From positions 1 to 42,129 of the IMG/VR virus record IMGVR_UViG_3300046474_000604: 42,129 bases of DNA. One strand, 5' to 3'. Under the pieces are notes generated by a model. That model did not search any database. It worked only from the letters and a program-made list of their open reading frames with translations, and was not told the DNA's origin. Made by a program: the position numbers and the translations under genes. This DNA is from a virus. This document shows, in pieces, positions 23,103 to 29,809 of the stretch (its first letter is position 1; every line of letters begins with the position of its first letter).

Positions 23103-23288
23103 CTATTGAGTCGAATGATTTGTCGCGGAGGATTCCGCTTTCATGTCGCTCAAAGGCGATAGCTCGAGGCTCGAGGCCTTCACATGATTCAACGTCCCGC
23201 ACCGGGAACATTTGATCTGGAGCTCTGCTACTCCACCCACGCGGGCGAGAAGTCTTTTGCATTTCCCACATCTGCAATCTTTCAACAT
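23103..23288 (-). CDS. Com-family zinc-finger translational regulator
   Basis: Encodes 61 residues from MLKDCRC. The pattern CRCGKCKRLLARVGG...LQIKCSRCGTLNHVKA, with two CxxC knuckles, is that of the Mu Com family, whose founding member binds the mom mRNA and activates its translation. I choose the ATG at 23288 with an AAAAGG ribosome site; a TTG two codons earlier is possible. It is the first gene after the tandem terminators behind Q, so it should be expressed late. No mom gene is recognisable nearby; the next gene encodes an unrelated protein. Confidence 0.8.
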   Translation of the reverse strand: MLKDCRCGKCKRLLARVGGVAELQIKCSRCGTLNHVKASSLELSPLSDMKAESSATNHSTQ

Positions 23289-23324
23289 CTGCAATGCCTT
23301 TTGATTTCTGCTAGGCTCCGCCCG

Positions 23325-23336
23325 CTCTCGCGAGAG
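23325..23336. promoter_or_regulatory. 12-base perfect palindrome upstream of Com-like gene
   Basis: CTCTCGCGAGAG lies about 40 bases upstream of the Com-like start codon in the late leader. Could be a protein-binding site or part of leader structure; function unknown. Confidence 0.3.
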
Positions 23337-23439
23337 TGAGGGGGCCTTGGCTGGCTTGCAGGCGTGTTCTGCGATCTGGCGGCTCCTTTGGGTGTTACCG
23401 CACCCTTAGGCGTCGCCCTCTCTTTTTTCGCCGGAATGC

Positions 23440-23468
23440 AAAAGCCCCGAACTTGTCGGGGCTTTTTT
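23440..23468. terminator. Bidirectional intrinsic terminator (late leader, second)
   Basis: AAAAGCCCCGA-acttg-TCGGGGCTTTTTT: perfect GC-rich stem with A/T runs on both sides. It is the second of two terminators crossed by a transcript running from Q into the late genes. Confidence 0.9.
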
Positions 23469-23484
23469 GTTTCTGACGGGCAAC

Positions 23485-23517
23485 AAAAAGCCCGGCGCGA
23501 TGGCCGGGCTTTCTTTT
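23485..23517. terminator. Bidirectional intrinsic terminator (late leader, first)
   Basis: AGCCCGGC-loop(6)-GCCGGGCT with five A on the left and a TTTCTTTT tract on the right. Together with the hairpin at 23440 it forms a tandem tR'-like barrier between Q and the late operon. Confidence 0.9.
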
Positions 23518-23588
23518 GTCTGGGTGTCGCGCTTGAAAAGCTGAACACCGTGACATGAAAACAGAACCATTCCATATGGACAACTATT
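23518..23588 (-). promoter_or_regulatory. Probable late promoter region behind Q
   Basis: The only space between the Q stop and the tandem terminators. A TTGTCC element occurs in it on the minus strand, but no convincing -10 hexamer is seen, so the promoter is placed by analogy with lambda pR'. The whole stretch 23289-23588 (300 bases) holds no gene: this region, two terminators and one palindrome are all that I see. Confidence 0.35.
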
Positions 23589-23972
23589 TCATGCAGCCTC
23601 TTTCAAATGTTCGAGCGCGCAATCGATCCAGGCTACTCCCGCCTTGATCAGTTCACGGGCCTTCATTTCGCTGACGCCATAGTGGCGGCCGACACGAACA
23701 GCGGGCCACTTCGCGCCATAGTAGAGCCAGATCATGTCGCCCATCTGTTGATCGCGGCGGCACAGCTTGGCCAAGGCTGAATCCACCACCCCGGCCAGAT
23801 CATCGGTAATGGTGTACGACTTGGTAGTAGAAGGCAGCATGTCGCGCATGATGGCCAGCATCGGTGAGGCGTAACTGGGGATGCCCATTCCATCCATACG
23901 CCACCAACCCCATTGCTCGAGCATGTGCTCGGTATCCCCCAGTGGGCGGTGAAGCGGCTTGCGAATCATCAT
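23589..23972 (-). CDS. Q: Late antiterminator Q
   Basis: Encodes 127 residues resembling phage antitermination protein Q: N-terminal RPLGDTEHMLEQWGWWRMDGMG, a central helical part, and a C-terminal helix-turn-helix-like region (VGRHYGVSEMKARELIKAGVAWID). It is the last gene of the leftward early operon and directly precedes tandem terminators and the late genes, exactly where lambda Q acts. It should bind near the late promoter and make RNA polymerase ignore terminators. Ribosome site AGGGGACTG before the ATG. Confidence 0.85.
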   Translation of the reverse strand: MMIRKPLHRPLGDTEHMLEQWGWWRMDGMGIPSYASPMLAIMRDMLPSTTKSYTITDDLAGVVDSALAKLCRRDQQMGDMIWLYYGAKWPAVRVGRHYGVSEMKARELIKAGVAWIDCALEHLKEAA

Positions 23973-23975
23973 GGT

Positions 23976-24296
23976 TCAGTCCCCTGTGTAATGAGTTCCG
24001 CCTGGGCCCAGGCGGTTGTTCTGTTCGTATTGCTGCTGGACGCCGCTGCCTCGGTCCGCCCGAGACATGTCCCGCTCAAGCAGCAAAATTCGCTCGGTCA
24101 AAAACCGAATTAGTGCAGGCATCTCTGTCGGCTCCACTGAACGACCATCGTCGGCGTAGACCCAGCCAAAACCACTGCAGCAAACGCAATCCAGTTCGTA
24201 GAAAAGGCCTTTCACAACACCGCGACCACGGCAGTCCGGGCAGTTGATCACGCGCCGGTAATGCTTCAGAAAGTCAGGGCCATGGCTCTTTTTCAT
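23976..24296 (-). CDS. Small zinc-binding phage protein (DnaJ-type CxxCxGxG)
   Basis: Encodes 106 residues. Two knuckles, CPDCRGRG (about residue 19) and CVCCSGFGW (about residue 37), match the CxxCxGxG zinc repeat of DnaJ and of several small phage proteins. The C-terminal half is charged and helical. It overlaps the recombinase stop (ATGA) and ends three bases before Q. The role is unknown; nin-region genes of this type often encode small nucleic-acid or protein adaptors. Confidence 0.7.
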   Translation of the reverse strand: MKKSHGPDFLKHYRRVINCPDCRGRGVVKGLFYELDCVCCSGFGWVYADDGRSVEPTEMPALIRFLTERILLLERDMSRADRGSGVQQQYEQNNRLGPGGTHYTGD

Positions 24297-25594
24297 GCTT
24301 TTGAAACCTCGCCATTAACAATGTTAGAAACTGCCTCGCAGGCCACGTCTTTCGCGGTCTGCGCTGGGTTATGTGATTCTTCGTATTGGGCGTCTGTCAG
24401 GTTGGGAATCGCGTTTAGGCCGCGCTCATCTAACCAGTTGTGCCACTTCTCCAAAGCCAGCAGACGCTGTGCCGTGGCCTGGGTGTTGATGTAGGTCGAG
24501 GCGATCTTGCCGAGCGAGTGGTTCAGCAGCATCTCGCCGATGTGCCCATCAATACCGAGGTCAGTCCAGGCGGTGCGGGCTACCTTGCGCAGGTCGTGGC
24601 TCGTCCACTCGCCCTTCCCTATCCGGGTGAACACGGCACTGGCCTGCCCCTCGCTGAGCGCCCGGCCACGGCGCGACGGGAACAGGTAGATGCCTTCGTA
24701 GCCCTGGGCCCGCTGGATTGCCCGGTAGCCCCGCAGCAGCGCCTGGGCCTGGGCGGTCAGTGGCAGACGATGCTCGGTGCGGGTCTTGGTGTGATCCGCC
24801 GGAATGAACCACTCGGCATCTGCCAGGGATATGTCCGACCAGCGCGCTTGCCGCGTCTCGCCGATGCGTGTGCCGTGGCAGAGCATCATCAGCGCCAGCA
24901 TGGCGTCGGCCGGGGCGCTGTCGAACATCCCGGCCAGCATCGGCACCACGTCGACCAGGTGCACGCCGCGCAGCCGGGCCGCCTTCGGAATGATCTTGGC
25001 CTTGGTGAAGTCCACGAACTTCAGCCCGGCCATGGGGTTGCCGTCGATAAGCCCGAGCTTATGGGCCTGGCGGAATGCGACGACCAGCAGACCGAACAAC
25101 TGCCGGACGTATGACAGCGACAGGACTTCCTGCGCGGGCCACATCAGCAGCTTGTCGAGTTCCGGCGCCGACACGTCACGAATCGGCAGGTCAGCCAGCC
25201 GAGGCTTGAGGTGGCAGGCAATCGCCGACTTGGCGCCGCTCTTGCGCTTGCCCGACAGGGAACGGTCCTTGGCCATCCGGTCACCGTACCAGTCCAGCAA
25301 CTGGCCGACCGTCGCGAGGCCGCCCAGGGCGACGGCGGCAGCGGGATCGCGCAGCAGGCGTTGACGCAGGGCGGGCAGCTCAGCCAACACGGCGGATGCA
25401 CCCAGCTCAGGGAATCGGGCGATCTGGGTCCAGGCCTTGCCCTTCACCAAATACCACGACCCTCGCTGCCGGTCCTGGCCGAAGCGCAGGTACAGCCCCG
25501 GGTGCCTCGGGTCGCGCAGGTCGTGCACGCCCAGGTCGGCGGCCTGACGGCGGATCTCCGCGTCACTGAACTTTACCGCCCGGGTCTTGCTCAT
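24293..25594 (-). CDS. Second tyrosine recombinase, in the nin-like region
   Basis: Encodes 433 residues. The full catalytic set is present: Arg243 (CHGTRIGE), Lys in HTKTRTEH, His333-x-x-Arg336 (SHDLRK), His359 (LLNHSLG) and Tyr368 (STYINT). The N-terminal part resembles P4/XerC-like integrases with an arm-binding domain (about 1-90) and a core-binding domain (about 95-190). The ATG at 25594 overlaps the VRR-NUC stop (ATGA); a longer frame upstream is only a shadow of VRR-NUC. Since a lambda-like integrase exists at 41026, this enzyme may resolve replication products or serve a second recombination role rather than integration; that is inference. Confidence 0.85.
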   Translation of the reverse strand: MSKTRAVKFSDAEIRRQAADLGVHDLRDPRHPGLYLRFGQDRQRGSWYLVKGKAWTQIARFPELGASAVLAELPALRQRLLRDPAAAVALGGLATVGQLLDWYGDRMAKDRSLSGKRKSGAKSAIACHLKPRLADLPIRDVSAPELDKLLMWPAQEVLSLSYVRQLFGLLVVAFRQAHKLGLIDGNPMAGLKFVDFTKAKIIPKAARLRGVHLVDVVPMLAGMFDSAPADAMLALMMLCHGTRIGETRQARWSDISLADAEWFIPADHTKTRTEHRLPLTAQAQALLRGYRAIQRAQGYEGIYLFPSRRGRALSEGQASAVFTRIGKGEWTSHDLRKVARTAWTDLGIDGHIGEMLLNHSLGKIASTYINTQATAQRLLALEKWHNWLDERGLNAIPNLTDAQYEESHNPAQTAKDVACEAVSNIVNGEVSKA

Positions 25595-26016
25595 GCTGCC
25601 ACCGTCTTCGGCAGCCGCAGGTATGCCCGCAGCGCTTCCATCGCGTCGAAGTGCCCACGACAAACGACAGCCAAATAGCCCTGGCCATTCAGCGCCTGGA
25701 TGAAAGCGTGCTGGTTCGCCGACACTTCCGCATCGTTGGGCGGCGTGGCCTTGAATTCGATGTACAGACCGAAATACCCGCCACGGGCCATGGGCAAAAT
25801 CAGGTCCGGCACCCCGGCCTTCACCCCCTGCTCTTTCAGCTTGATAGCCACAAGCTTGTGCCGGTGCCCTCCGTTGGGGACGTGGAAGATCAGGCGATGC
25901 ACGTCGGGGTAGCGCAGTTCGATCTCGCGCATCAGGGCGGCCTGCTCCAGGCCCTCGCGATCCACCGGCTTGGCACGCGCGGTTTTCGGTGCCCAGGTCT
26001 TGAGCGGCGGCGTCAT
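25591..26016 (-). CDS. VRR-NUC domain nuclease
   Basis: Encodes 141 residues. The VRR-NUC pattern is clear: HVPNGG near residue 45, GVKAGVPDLIL with the catalytic-type Asp near 70, YIEFKA with Glu-x-Lys near 87, and SANQHAFIQAL with the conserved Gln. Such stand-alone nucleases cut branched or flap DNA and are frequent in phage nin-like regions, where they probably process replication or recombination intermediates. Overlaps both neighbours by four bases, which ties it to the DUF1364 gene and the recombinase. Confidence 0.85.
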   Translation of the reverse strand: MTPPLKTWAPKTARAKPVDREGLEQAALMREIELRYPDVHRLIFHVPNGGHRHKLVAIKLKEQGVKAGVPDLILPMARGGYFGLYIEFKATPPNDAEVSANQHAFIQALNGQGYLAVVCRGHFDAMEALRAYLRLPKTVAA

Positions 26017-26315
26017 GCTGCAATCACCCGCTCGCCCACCAGGATATCGATGGTTCGCACCATGCCCTCAAGATGCATGACCCTGAGTTCGTCGCTGCTG
26101 AACTCAGTCTTGCGTCGGCCGTCGATGGCGTCGTGACAGGAGCCGCACGCCCAGGCGCCCTGCAGGTCGTTCGGCTTGAGGCCGACACCACAGCGGGTGC
26201 CGGACATGCGGAAATGCGCCAGCACGGTGGTTTCGGGGTTGCCGTTGCAGACGCCCGGCACGCGGACTTGGCATTCACGGCCACGGGCTGCCCTGGTGAG
26301 TTTCGTCTGCCTCAT
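26013..26315 (-). CDS. DUF1364-family putative nuclease
   Basis: Encodes 100 residues: MRQTKLTRAARGRECQVRVPGVCNG..., then AHFRMSG, KPNDLQGAWACGSCHDAIDGR. The Cys pairs and the C-x2-C-HD core are the DUF1364 pattern, thought to be an HNH-like nuclease fold found in lambdoid nin regions. It probably processes DNA junctions together with the neighbouring VRR-NUC protein. Overlaps NinX and VRR-NUC genes by four bases each. Confidence 0.85.
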   Translation of the reverse strand: MRQTKLTRAARGRECQVRVPGVCNGNPETTVLAHFRMSGTRCGVGLKPNDLQGAWACGSCHDAIDGRRKTEFSSDELRVMHLEGMVRTIDILVGERVIAA

Positions 26316-26710
26316 GACAGCAGGACCTGTGGCACTTGGACCAGGCCGCCGAGCTTAGCGGCTACAAGAGACCGGCATGCCGCCACAAGTGGTTTGCTTG
26401 AATCAAACCCTTTGCCAACGGCACTCGTCCAAGGGCAGTTGGCGGTCCATGCACCGAGATATGTCCCTGCTTCGTCTGGCGATGCTAGGTCGATAACATG
26501 CTTTTCGATCAAGGGTCCCCCTTGAGCCCAGTCCGTCGATGGCGAGTACTTGGCCTGGGTATGAACCTGGTCATAGCGGATTCGCCACCCATTGCCATAG
26601 GCAGGGGGAGCGAGAGCTACCTTCACACCTTCAACCAATGCAACAGCCCAATCCAGGCCAGGCCCCTCAAGATCGCGGATGTGACAAGTAACCAATATCA
26701 GGTCATTCAT
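26312..26710 (-). CDS. ninX: NinX-like protein (DUF2591)
   Basis: Encodes 132 residues starting MNDLILVTCHIRDLEGPGLDWAVALVEG, the typical start of NinX/DUF2591 proteins. The middle has YSPSTDWAQGGPLIEKH, where the DWAQGGP(L/I)I segment is the conserved core. The ATG at 26710 overlaps the P-like stop (ATGA); a longer frame would only shadow that gene. NinX is conserved in lambdoid early regions; its function is not established. Confidence 0.85.
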   Translation of the reverse strand: MNDLILVTCHIRDLEGPGLDWAVALVEGVKVALAPPAYGNGWRIRYDQVHTQAKYSPSTDWAQGGPLIEKHVIDLASPDEAGTYLGAWTANCPWTSAVGKGFDSSKPLVAACRSLVAAKLGGLVQVPQVLLS

Positions 26711-27387
26711 TGGGCGCTCCCCGAGCGTTTGGCTCGCAATTCTTTCAATGCGTTGTTGCCGACTTCCGGCGCACTTTTCGATGACGGCGCCGCAATCTCG
26801 GCGAATGGGATGGGGCCAAGGTCTTCGCCGCGCCATACGAGGCAGGCCTGAGCCTGATAACGCTTCCCGAAGCTGGCCAAGCCGAGTTCACGGCTGAGCA
26901 GTGGGAGGCTGTGAAAGCCGGCGGCGGCAGTCGCGTGGTACACGGCAGGGTGAAACCATTTCTCCCGGCCTCGCATCGCTGGGTGGCAGTTGCGCATGGC
27001 CTGCTCATAGGCCGTCTCGACGCTGGGCAGGCCGACCATTTCAGGCGTCGGCATGCACATGCCGATGAACTTGCCGGGGCTCGGGATAAAATCGGTCTCT
27101 TCCGCGCGGCACCGGGCCAGGCCCATATCGATCTGCTCTTGCGTGCAGACGCCGCCCTCGAAAAGAGCTCGGACCCAAACCGCCTTAGCAGCCTGATAGG
27201 CCGCTTTGTCGGGCCACGCCTGCCGCCAGGCGGTGCGAATGGTGCGCAGCTCCCGGAACAGTTCGTTGATGATCTTTCCGACCACCTCGGATTGATCCTG
27301 CTGGGCCAGCTCGCCTGCCTCATGGGCCAAGAGACCAGACCGAACAACGGATACCGCCGACTGGGCGATGCTCGATACGGCTCTCAT
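26707..27387 (-). CDS. P: Replication protein P-like (helicase loader)
   Basis: Encodes 226 residues. The middle shows the lambda P-like pattern: NELFRELRTIRTAWRQAWPD, then VWVRALFEGGVCTQEQIDMGLARCR, and PSPGKFIGMCMP. P recruits the host DnaB helicase to the initiator-bound origin. The ATG at 27387 overlaps the O-like stop (ATGA), preferred over an ATG seven codons upstream inside the O-like gene. It follows the initiator gene directly, the lambda O-P order. Confidence 0.85.
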   Translation of the reverse strand: MRAVSSIAQSAVSVVRSGLLAHEAGELAQQDQSEVVGKIINELFRELRTIRTAWRQAWPDKAAYQAAKAVWVRALFEGGVCTQEQIDMGLARCRAEETDFIPSPGKFIGMCMPTPEMVGLPSVETAYEQAMRNCHPAMRGREKWFHPAVYHATAAAGFHSLPLLSRELGLASFGKRYQAQACLVWRGEDLGPIPFAEIAAPSSKSAPEVGNNALKELRAKRSGSAQ

Positions 27388-28178
27388 TTCGGCACCTGCC
27401 GCATCCAATCGGTGCTGTCGTCTTCGATTTCGTCAGGGCCAGTCCCGGACACAGCAGTCGCGGCGCGCTCACGAACGAACCAGGACACCAGGCGGCGACA
27501 CCAGCCAGCCGCCGAATCCACGGTGTCAGGCTTGGCGGCGAAGAAACCCATGAACGATTTCACGACCGAGTCAGGGATTTCGGTTGGCTTGACCCCGGCG
27601 ATCTGGGCCTGGGCGATCAGGTAACGGCTGTTCGGCGACCACTCAGCGAACATGGCGTACCGCTGGCGGTTGTCCAGATCATCGATGGCCTGCTGGTCCT
27701 GTCGGCCGATCAAGTCCGAACCCTCGCGCGGCTGCTGCTCTTCGGTTCCTTGATGGTTTAATGGTGTATTGGGTGCAGCTGCTGCACCCCGTTCTGCGTT
27801 TTCCTGCACCCCGTTCGGTTGTGAGCTGCACCCCGTGCGGTCATCTGCACCCCGATCTTTACGGGGTGCAGCATTTGCACCCCGCTTTAGCTGAAGGTCA
27901 TACACCACGGGGCGGCGGTCGCGGCGGTCGATGTAGGCAGCGGCGATTGCCTGATTGCCCTCTGCGATCCAACCGGCCTTCTCCAGTTCATCCAACTTCA
28001 GGCGGACTGTGCGCTCTGAAAGCCCTGTCTGTTTCGAGATAGTCGCCGCAGAAGGAAAGGCGCCACGGCCTTCAGGCCCGGCATAGTTGGCCATGCACAG
28101 CAAGACGTGCCGCGCGGCGGGGTTATCCAGGGAGGACGTCGGGATATCCATAGCCCAGGTCATTGCTTGAACGCTCAC
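27384..28178 (-). CDS. Replication initiator O-like, with HTH and DnaT-like domains
   Basis: Encodes 264 residues. The N-terminus (about 1-90) is a winged-helix DNA-binding domain (AATISKQTGLSERTVRLKLDELEKAGWI). Residues about 98-145 are a low-complexity linker coded by the iteron array. The C-terminus (about 180-245) is DnaT-like (FAEWSPNSRYLIAQAQIAG...SFMGFFAAKPD). The layout of DNA-binding domain, origin-bearing linker and P/DnaB-interacting domain is that of lambda O. The GTG start overlaps the Rha stop (GTGA). It should bind its own gene's iterons and load helicase with the P-like protein. Confidence 0.85.
   Translation of the reverse strand: MSVQAMTWAMDIPTSSLDNPAARHVLLCMANYAGPEGRGAFPSAATISKQTGLSERTVRLKLDELEKAGWIAEGNQAIAAAYIDRRDRRPVVYDLQLKRGANAAPRKDRGADDRTGCSSQPNGVQENAERGAAAAPNTPLNHQGTEEQQPREGSDLIGRQDQQAIDDLDNRQRYAMFAEWSPNSRYLIAQAQIAGVKPTEIPDSVVKSFMGFFAAKPDTVDSAAGWCRRLVSWFVRERAATAVSGTGPDEIEDDSTDWMRQVPK
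27771..27884. other. Replication origin: iteron array inside the initiator gene
   Basis: Seven copies of CTGCACCCCG or its complement: 27771 (reverse, 8 of 10), 27782, 27804, 27826, 27845, 27862 (reverse) and 27875 (TTGCACCCCG). The first three direct copies are spaced exactly 22 bases. The copies fall in all three reading frames of the host gene, so DNA-level selection is implied. A less GC-rich stretch (27748-27770) adjoins the array on the left and may be the unwinding element. Confidence 0.85.
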
Positions 28179-28924
28179 TGCGCAGCTCCAATGTTCTTTT
28201 CAGCCAAGCACGCAAGGCCTTTCGGGGTTACGAGGGGTTGAAACGCAGCGCGTTCGATACCGGTTTCGGTGTCGGGCTTGAGTGCGGTCACTTTGTGTTT
28301 CAGGTAGCCGGAGCGAATGCGCGGCTGCATGGCGATCCAGCGTGTGGACCCGCCACGGCGGTAAAGCCAGCGGTTGGCCTGCATCCAGTCAAAAAGTTTG
28401 GATGGGGAAATGCCCAGGTGCTTCGCAGCGTCGGTAATGCAGATGGCGCCCTCGGCGGCGGCCAGACGTTGAATCGCTGCAACCTTGGGCGCCTGCCTGT
28501 CGATAACCTCCTGCAGTTGCCTGCTGTGCTCGACTTGATCGGCGGCCAGGCGCAGTGCCTGGGCAAAGTCGGCGGGAATCTGGACGTGGCCGATGATCCG
28601 CGCTTCAAGCTCACGCCAACGTCGGATCACCTTCATGCGCAACTCGGCGCTGTAACCGGTCAGCAGGCAGTCGGTGTGCTCGCGGTCGAGCAGATACTGG
28701 ACCTGCTCACGGTTGCGTCCGTCGAGATAGATATCCTCAAATTTGAGGGCATCGGCTTTGAGGTCTTTCAGCATCACAACAATGTCACGCTTGACGTTGT
28801 CGTGGCGCTTGCCGGTCAGGTCTGCGATTTCCTTGGACGACATGAGCTGACGTGTCAGGTTCTGCGACAAGGCAAAATCTGACGAATCAGGGCGGGGATT
28901 GTGTGGGGAGGTTGTCGCGTGCAT
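28175..28924 (-). CDS. Rha-family regulator with KilAC (antirepressor) domain
   Basis: Encodes 249 residues. Residues about 25-110 match the Rha phage regulatory domain (MSSKEIADLTGKRHDNVKRDIV, EYLL-type segment QVQYLLDREHTDCLLTGY). Residues about 150-245 match the KilAC/ANT domain (KLFDWMQANRWLYRRGG, ending in a VTPKGLACLAE segment). Such proteins act as antirepressors or early regulators. The ATG at 28924 has a GAGG ribosome site; longer starts lack one. It lies between the CII-like gene and the initiator. Confidence 0.85.
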   Translation of the reverse strand: MHATTSPHNPRPDSSDFALSQNLTRQLMSSKEIADLTGKRHDNVKRDIVVMLKDLKADALKFEDIYLDGRNREQVQYLLDREHTDCLLTGYSAELRMKVIRRWRELEARIIGHVQIPADFAQALRLAADQVEHSRQLQEVIDRQAPKVAAIQRLAAAEGAICITDAAKHLGISPSKLFDWMQANRWLYRRGGSTRWIAMQPRIRSGYLKHKVTALKPDTETGIERAAFQPLVTPKGLACLAEKNIGAAQ

Positions 28925-28951
28925 AATCGGCCTCACAAGTGTTGTTGAAGA

Positions 28952-28976
28952 AGCCGGTCTAGCCACCGGCTTTTTT
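28952..28976 (+). terminator. Hairpin with T-run (plus sense) between CII-like and Rha genes
   Basis: AGCCGGT-ctagcc-ACCGGCT followed by TTTTTT on the plus strand. On the minus strand it is followed only by TCTTC, so as a terminator it would mainly stop rightward (antisense) transcription; it may also be a leaky barrier for the early operon. Confidence 0.65.
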
Positions 28977-28987
28977 GTGCCTGGAAT

Positions 28988-29410
28988 TCAAGCGGCCTTT
29001 ACCGACGACTTCAGCTGCGCCAGCGCCCGCTCGGCGTGATCAATTTCCCGGAGGATTCGGGCACGCTCGATCTGGTCTATTCGGCCATCGTCCATCGCGT
29101 TGTGCGTCTCCACGGTCAGCTCCGATATCTCGAGCGAAACCTTGCTCAAGGCCGGGTGCACTCCTATTGCAGCGGGCAGTTCAATCTTCGTGATCGAATA
29201 GCCGAACTCGCCAGCGAGCGCAGCCAGTGGGCGCATGTCTTGCGTGTGCCGCAGCAGCGCATACAGGTGCTTTACGTTGAACCAGGTGCCGTCATAGTTC
29301 GCATTGGCACGCTGGAGCAGGCTCACCGGAGGCATGTTCATGAGCTTCGCGAGATCCCTGGTATTCGCCTCGTCAACAACGCTGTCGCAGGCCTTCAGAA
29401 AATCGTGCAT
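28988..29410 (-). CDS. CII-like phage regulatory protein (CP76/YmfL type)
   Basis: Encodes 140 residues: HDFLKACDSVVDEANTRDLAKLMNM...SLLQRANANYD, a helix-turn-helix pattern of the phage regulatory CII-like (Phage_CP76/YmfL) family, followed by a helical C-terminus with ALAALAGEFGYSI. It is second in the PR operon after the Cro-like gene, the position of lambda cII, so a lysis-lysogeny activator role is inferred. GAGG ribosome site upstream of the ATG. Confidence 0.8.
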   Translation of the reverse strand: MHDFLKACDSVVDEANTRDLAKLMNMPPVSLLQRANANYDGTWFNVKHLYALLRHTQDMRPLAALAGEFGYSITKIELPAAIGVHPALSKVSLEISELTVETHNAMDDGRIDQIERARILREIDHAERALAQLKSSVKAA

Positions 29411-29485
29411 CCGTAAAACCTCAAGTTTGTTTAAGTGGCATCAGGCCACCAGCAGTCACAAAATGAATCTGTGCTGACGCGGCGC

Positions 29486-29725
29486 CTACGCTGCCGATTT
29501 GTTGGGGTGCGCCTGGGCGAGCAGCCAATCTGGTTCGAACGGGTGACCGTTCTTTTCAGCCAGGCCCGCGATCTTCTTGGCGTATTGGGTTTCACCTGTG
29601 TACTCGGTGCGAGGCAAAGCGTTGGCCTCAAGCCACTTGTAGATAGCTCGCGGCGTCTTTCCGCAGACCAGGGCAACAGCCGCTACACCGCCAGCGTCTT
29701 CAATCGATTTCTTGAGCGGCCGCAT
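29486..29725 (-). CDS. cro: Cro-like repressor (YdaS-type HTH)
   Basis: Encodes 79 residues: MRPLKKSIEDAGGVAAVALVCGKTPRAIYKWLEANALPRTEY, a YdaS/Cro-type helix-turn-helix in which AVALVCGKTPRAIYKWLE forms the HTH. GGAGG ribosome site five bases before the ATG. It is the first gene of the leftward operon, divergent from the CI gene across an 81-base operator region. By position it should repress cI transcription at induction. A longer reading frame crosses the operators and is not credible. Confidence 0.85.
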   Translation of the reverse strand: MRPLKKSIEDAGGVAAVALVCGKTPRAIYKWLEANALPRTEYTGETQYAKKIAGLAEKNGHPFEPDWLLAQAHPNKSAA

Positions 29726-29740
29726 GTGGCCTCCGGAACG

Positions 29741-29783
29741 TATGAACTTACGGTACATATTATGTCGGGACTGAAAGTACATG
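29741..29783. promoter_or_regulatory. OR-type operators (two sites) between cro and cI
   Basis: Site 1, TATGAAC-TTACG-GTACATA (29741-29759), is a near-perfect 7-5-7 palindrome. Site 2 (29765-29783) keeps the right arm GTACATG after a degenerate left arm TCGGGAC, with the same 5-base spacer. The site centres are 24 bases apart, close to the spacing of lambda OR sites. Both overlap the presumed PR promoter. Confidence 0.65.
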
Positions 29784-29786
29784 CAA
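29757..29786 (-). promoter_or_regulatory. PR promoter for cro and the early operon
   Basis: On the minus strand TTGCAT (29781-29786) is followed after 16 bases by CATAAT (29759-29764), or after 18 by TAATAT (29757-29762). Both operator sites overlap it, which is the arrangement expected for a CI-repressed promoter. Confidence 0.6.
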
Positions 29787-29809
29787 GCACATGCGATATT
29801 GAACGCATG
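29772..29809 (+). promoter_or_regulatory. Possible PRM promoter giving leaderless cI mRNA
   Basis: TGAAAG (29772-29777), 17 bases, then GATATT (29795-29800). Transcription would start at or next to the A of the cI ATG (29807), and no ribosome site is visible there, as for the leaderless lambda PRM transcript. CATGCG...CGCATG (29790-29795/29804-29809) is also an inverted repeat over the start codon. Confidence 0.35.

Noticed and set aside
25595-26023. N-terminal extension of the second recombinase to 576 residues
   Set aside because: The extension is the VRR-NUC gene read in another frame; the ATGA overlap at 25591-25594 gives a natural start.
27771-27884. Short regularly spaced repeats considered as a CRISPR array
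   Set aside because: Units are only about 10 bases, spacers 9-12 bases, some copies inverted, and they lie inside an initiator gene; iterons explain them.
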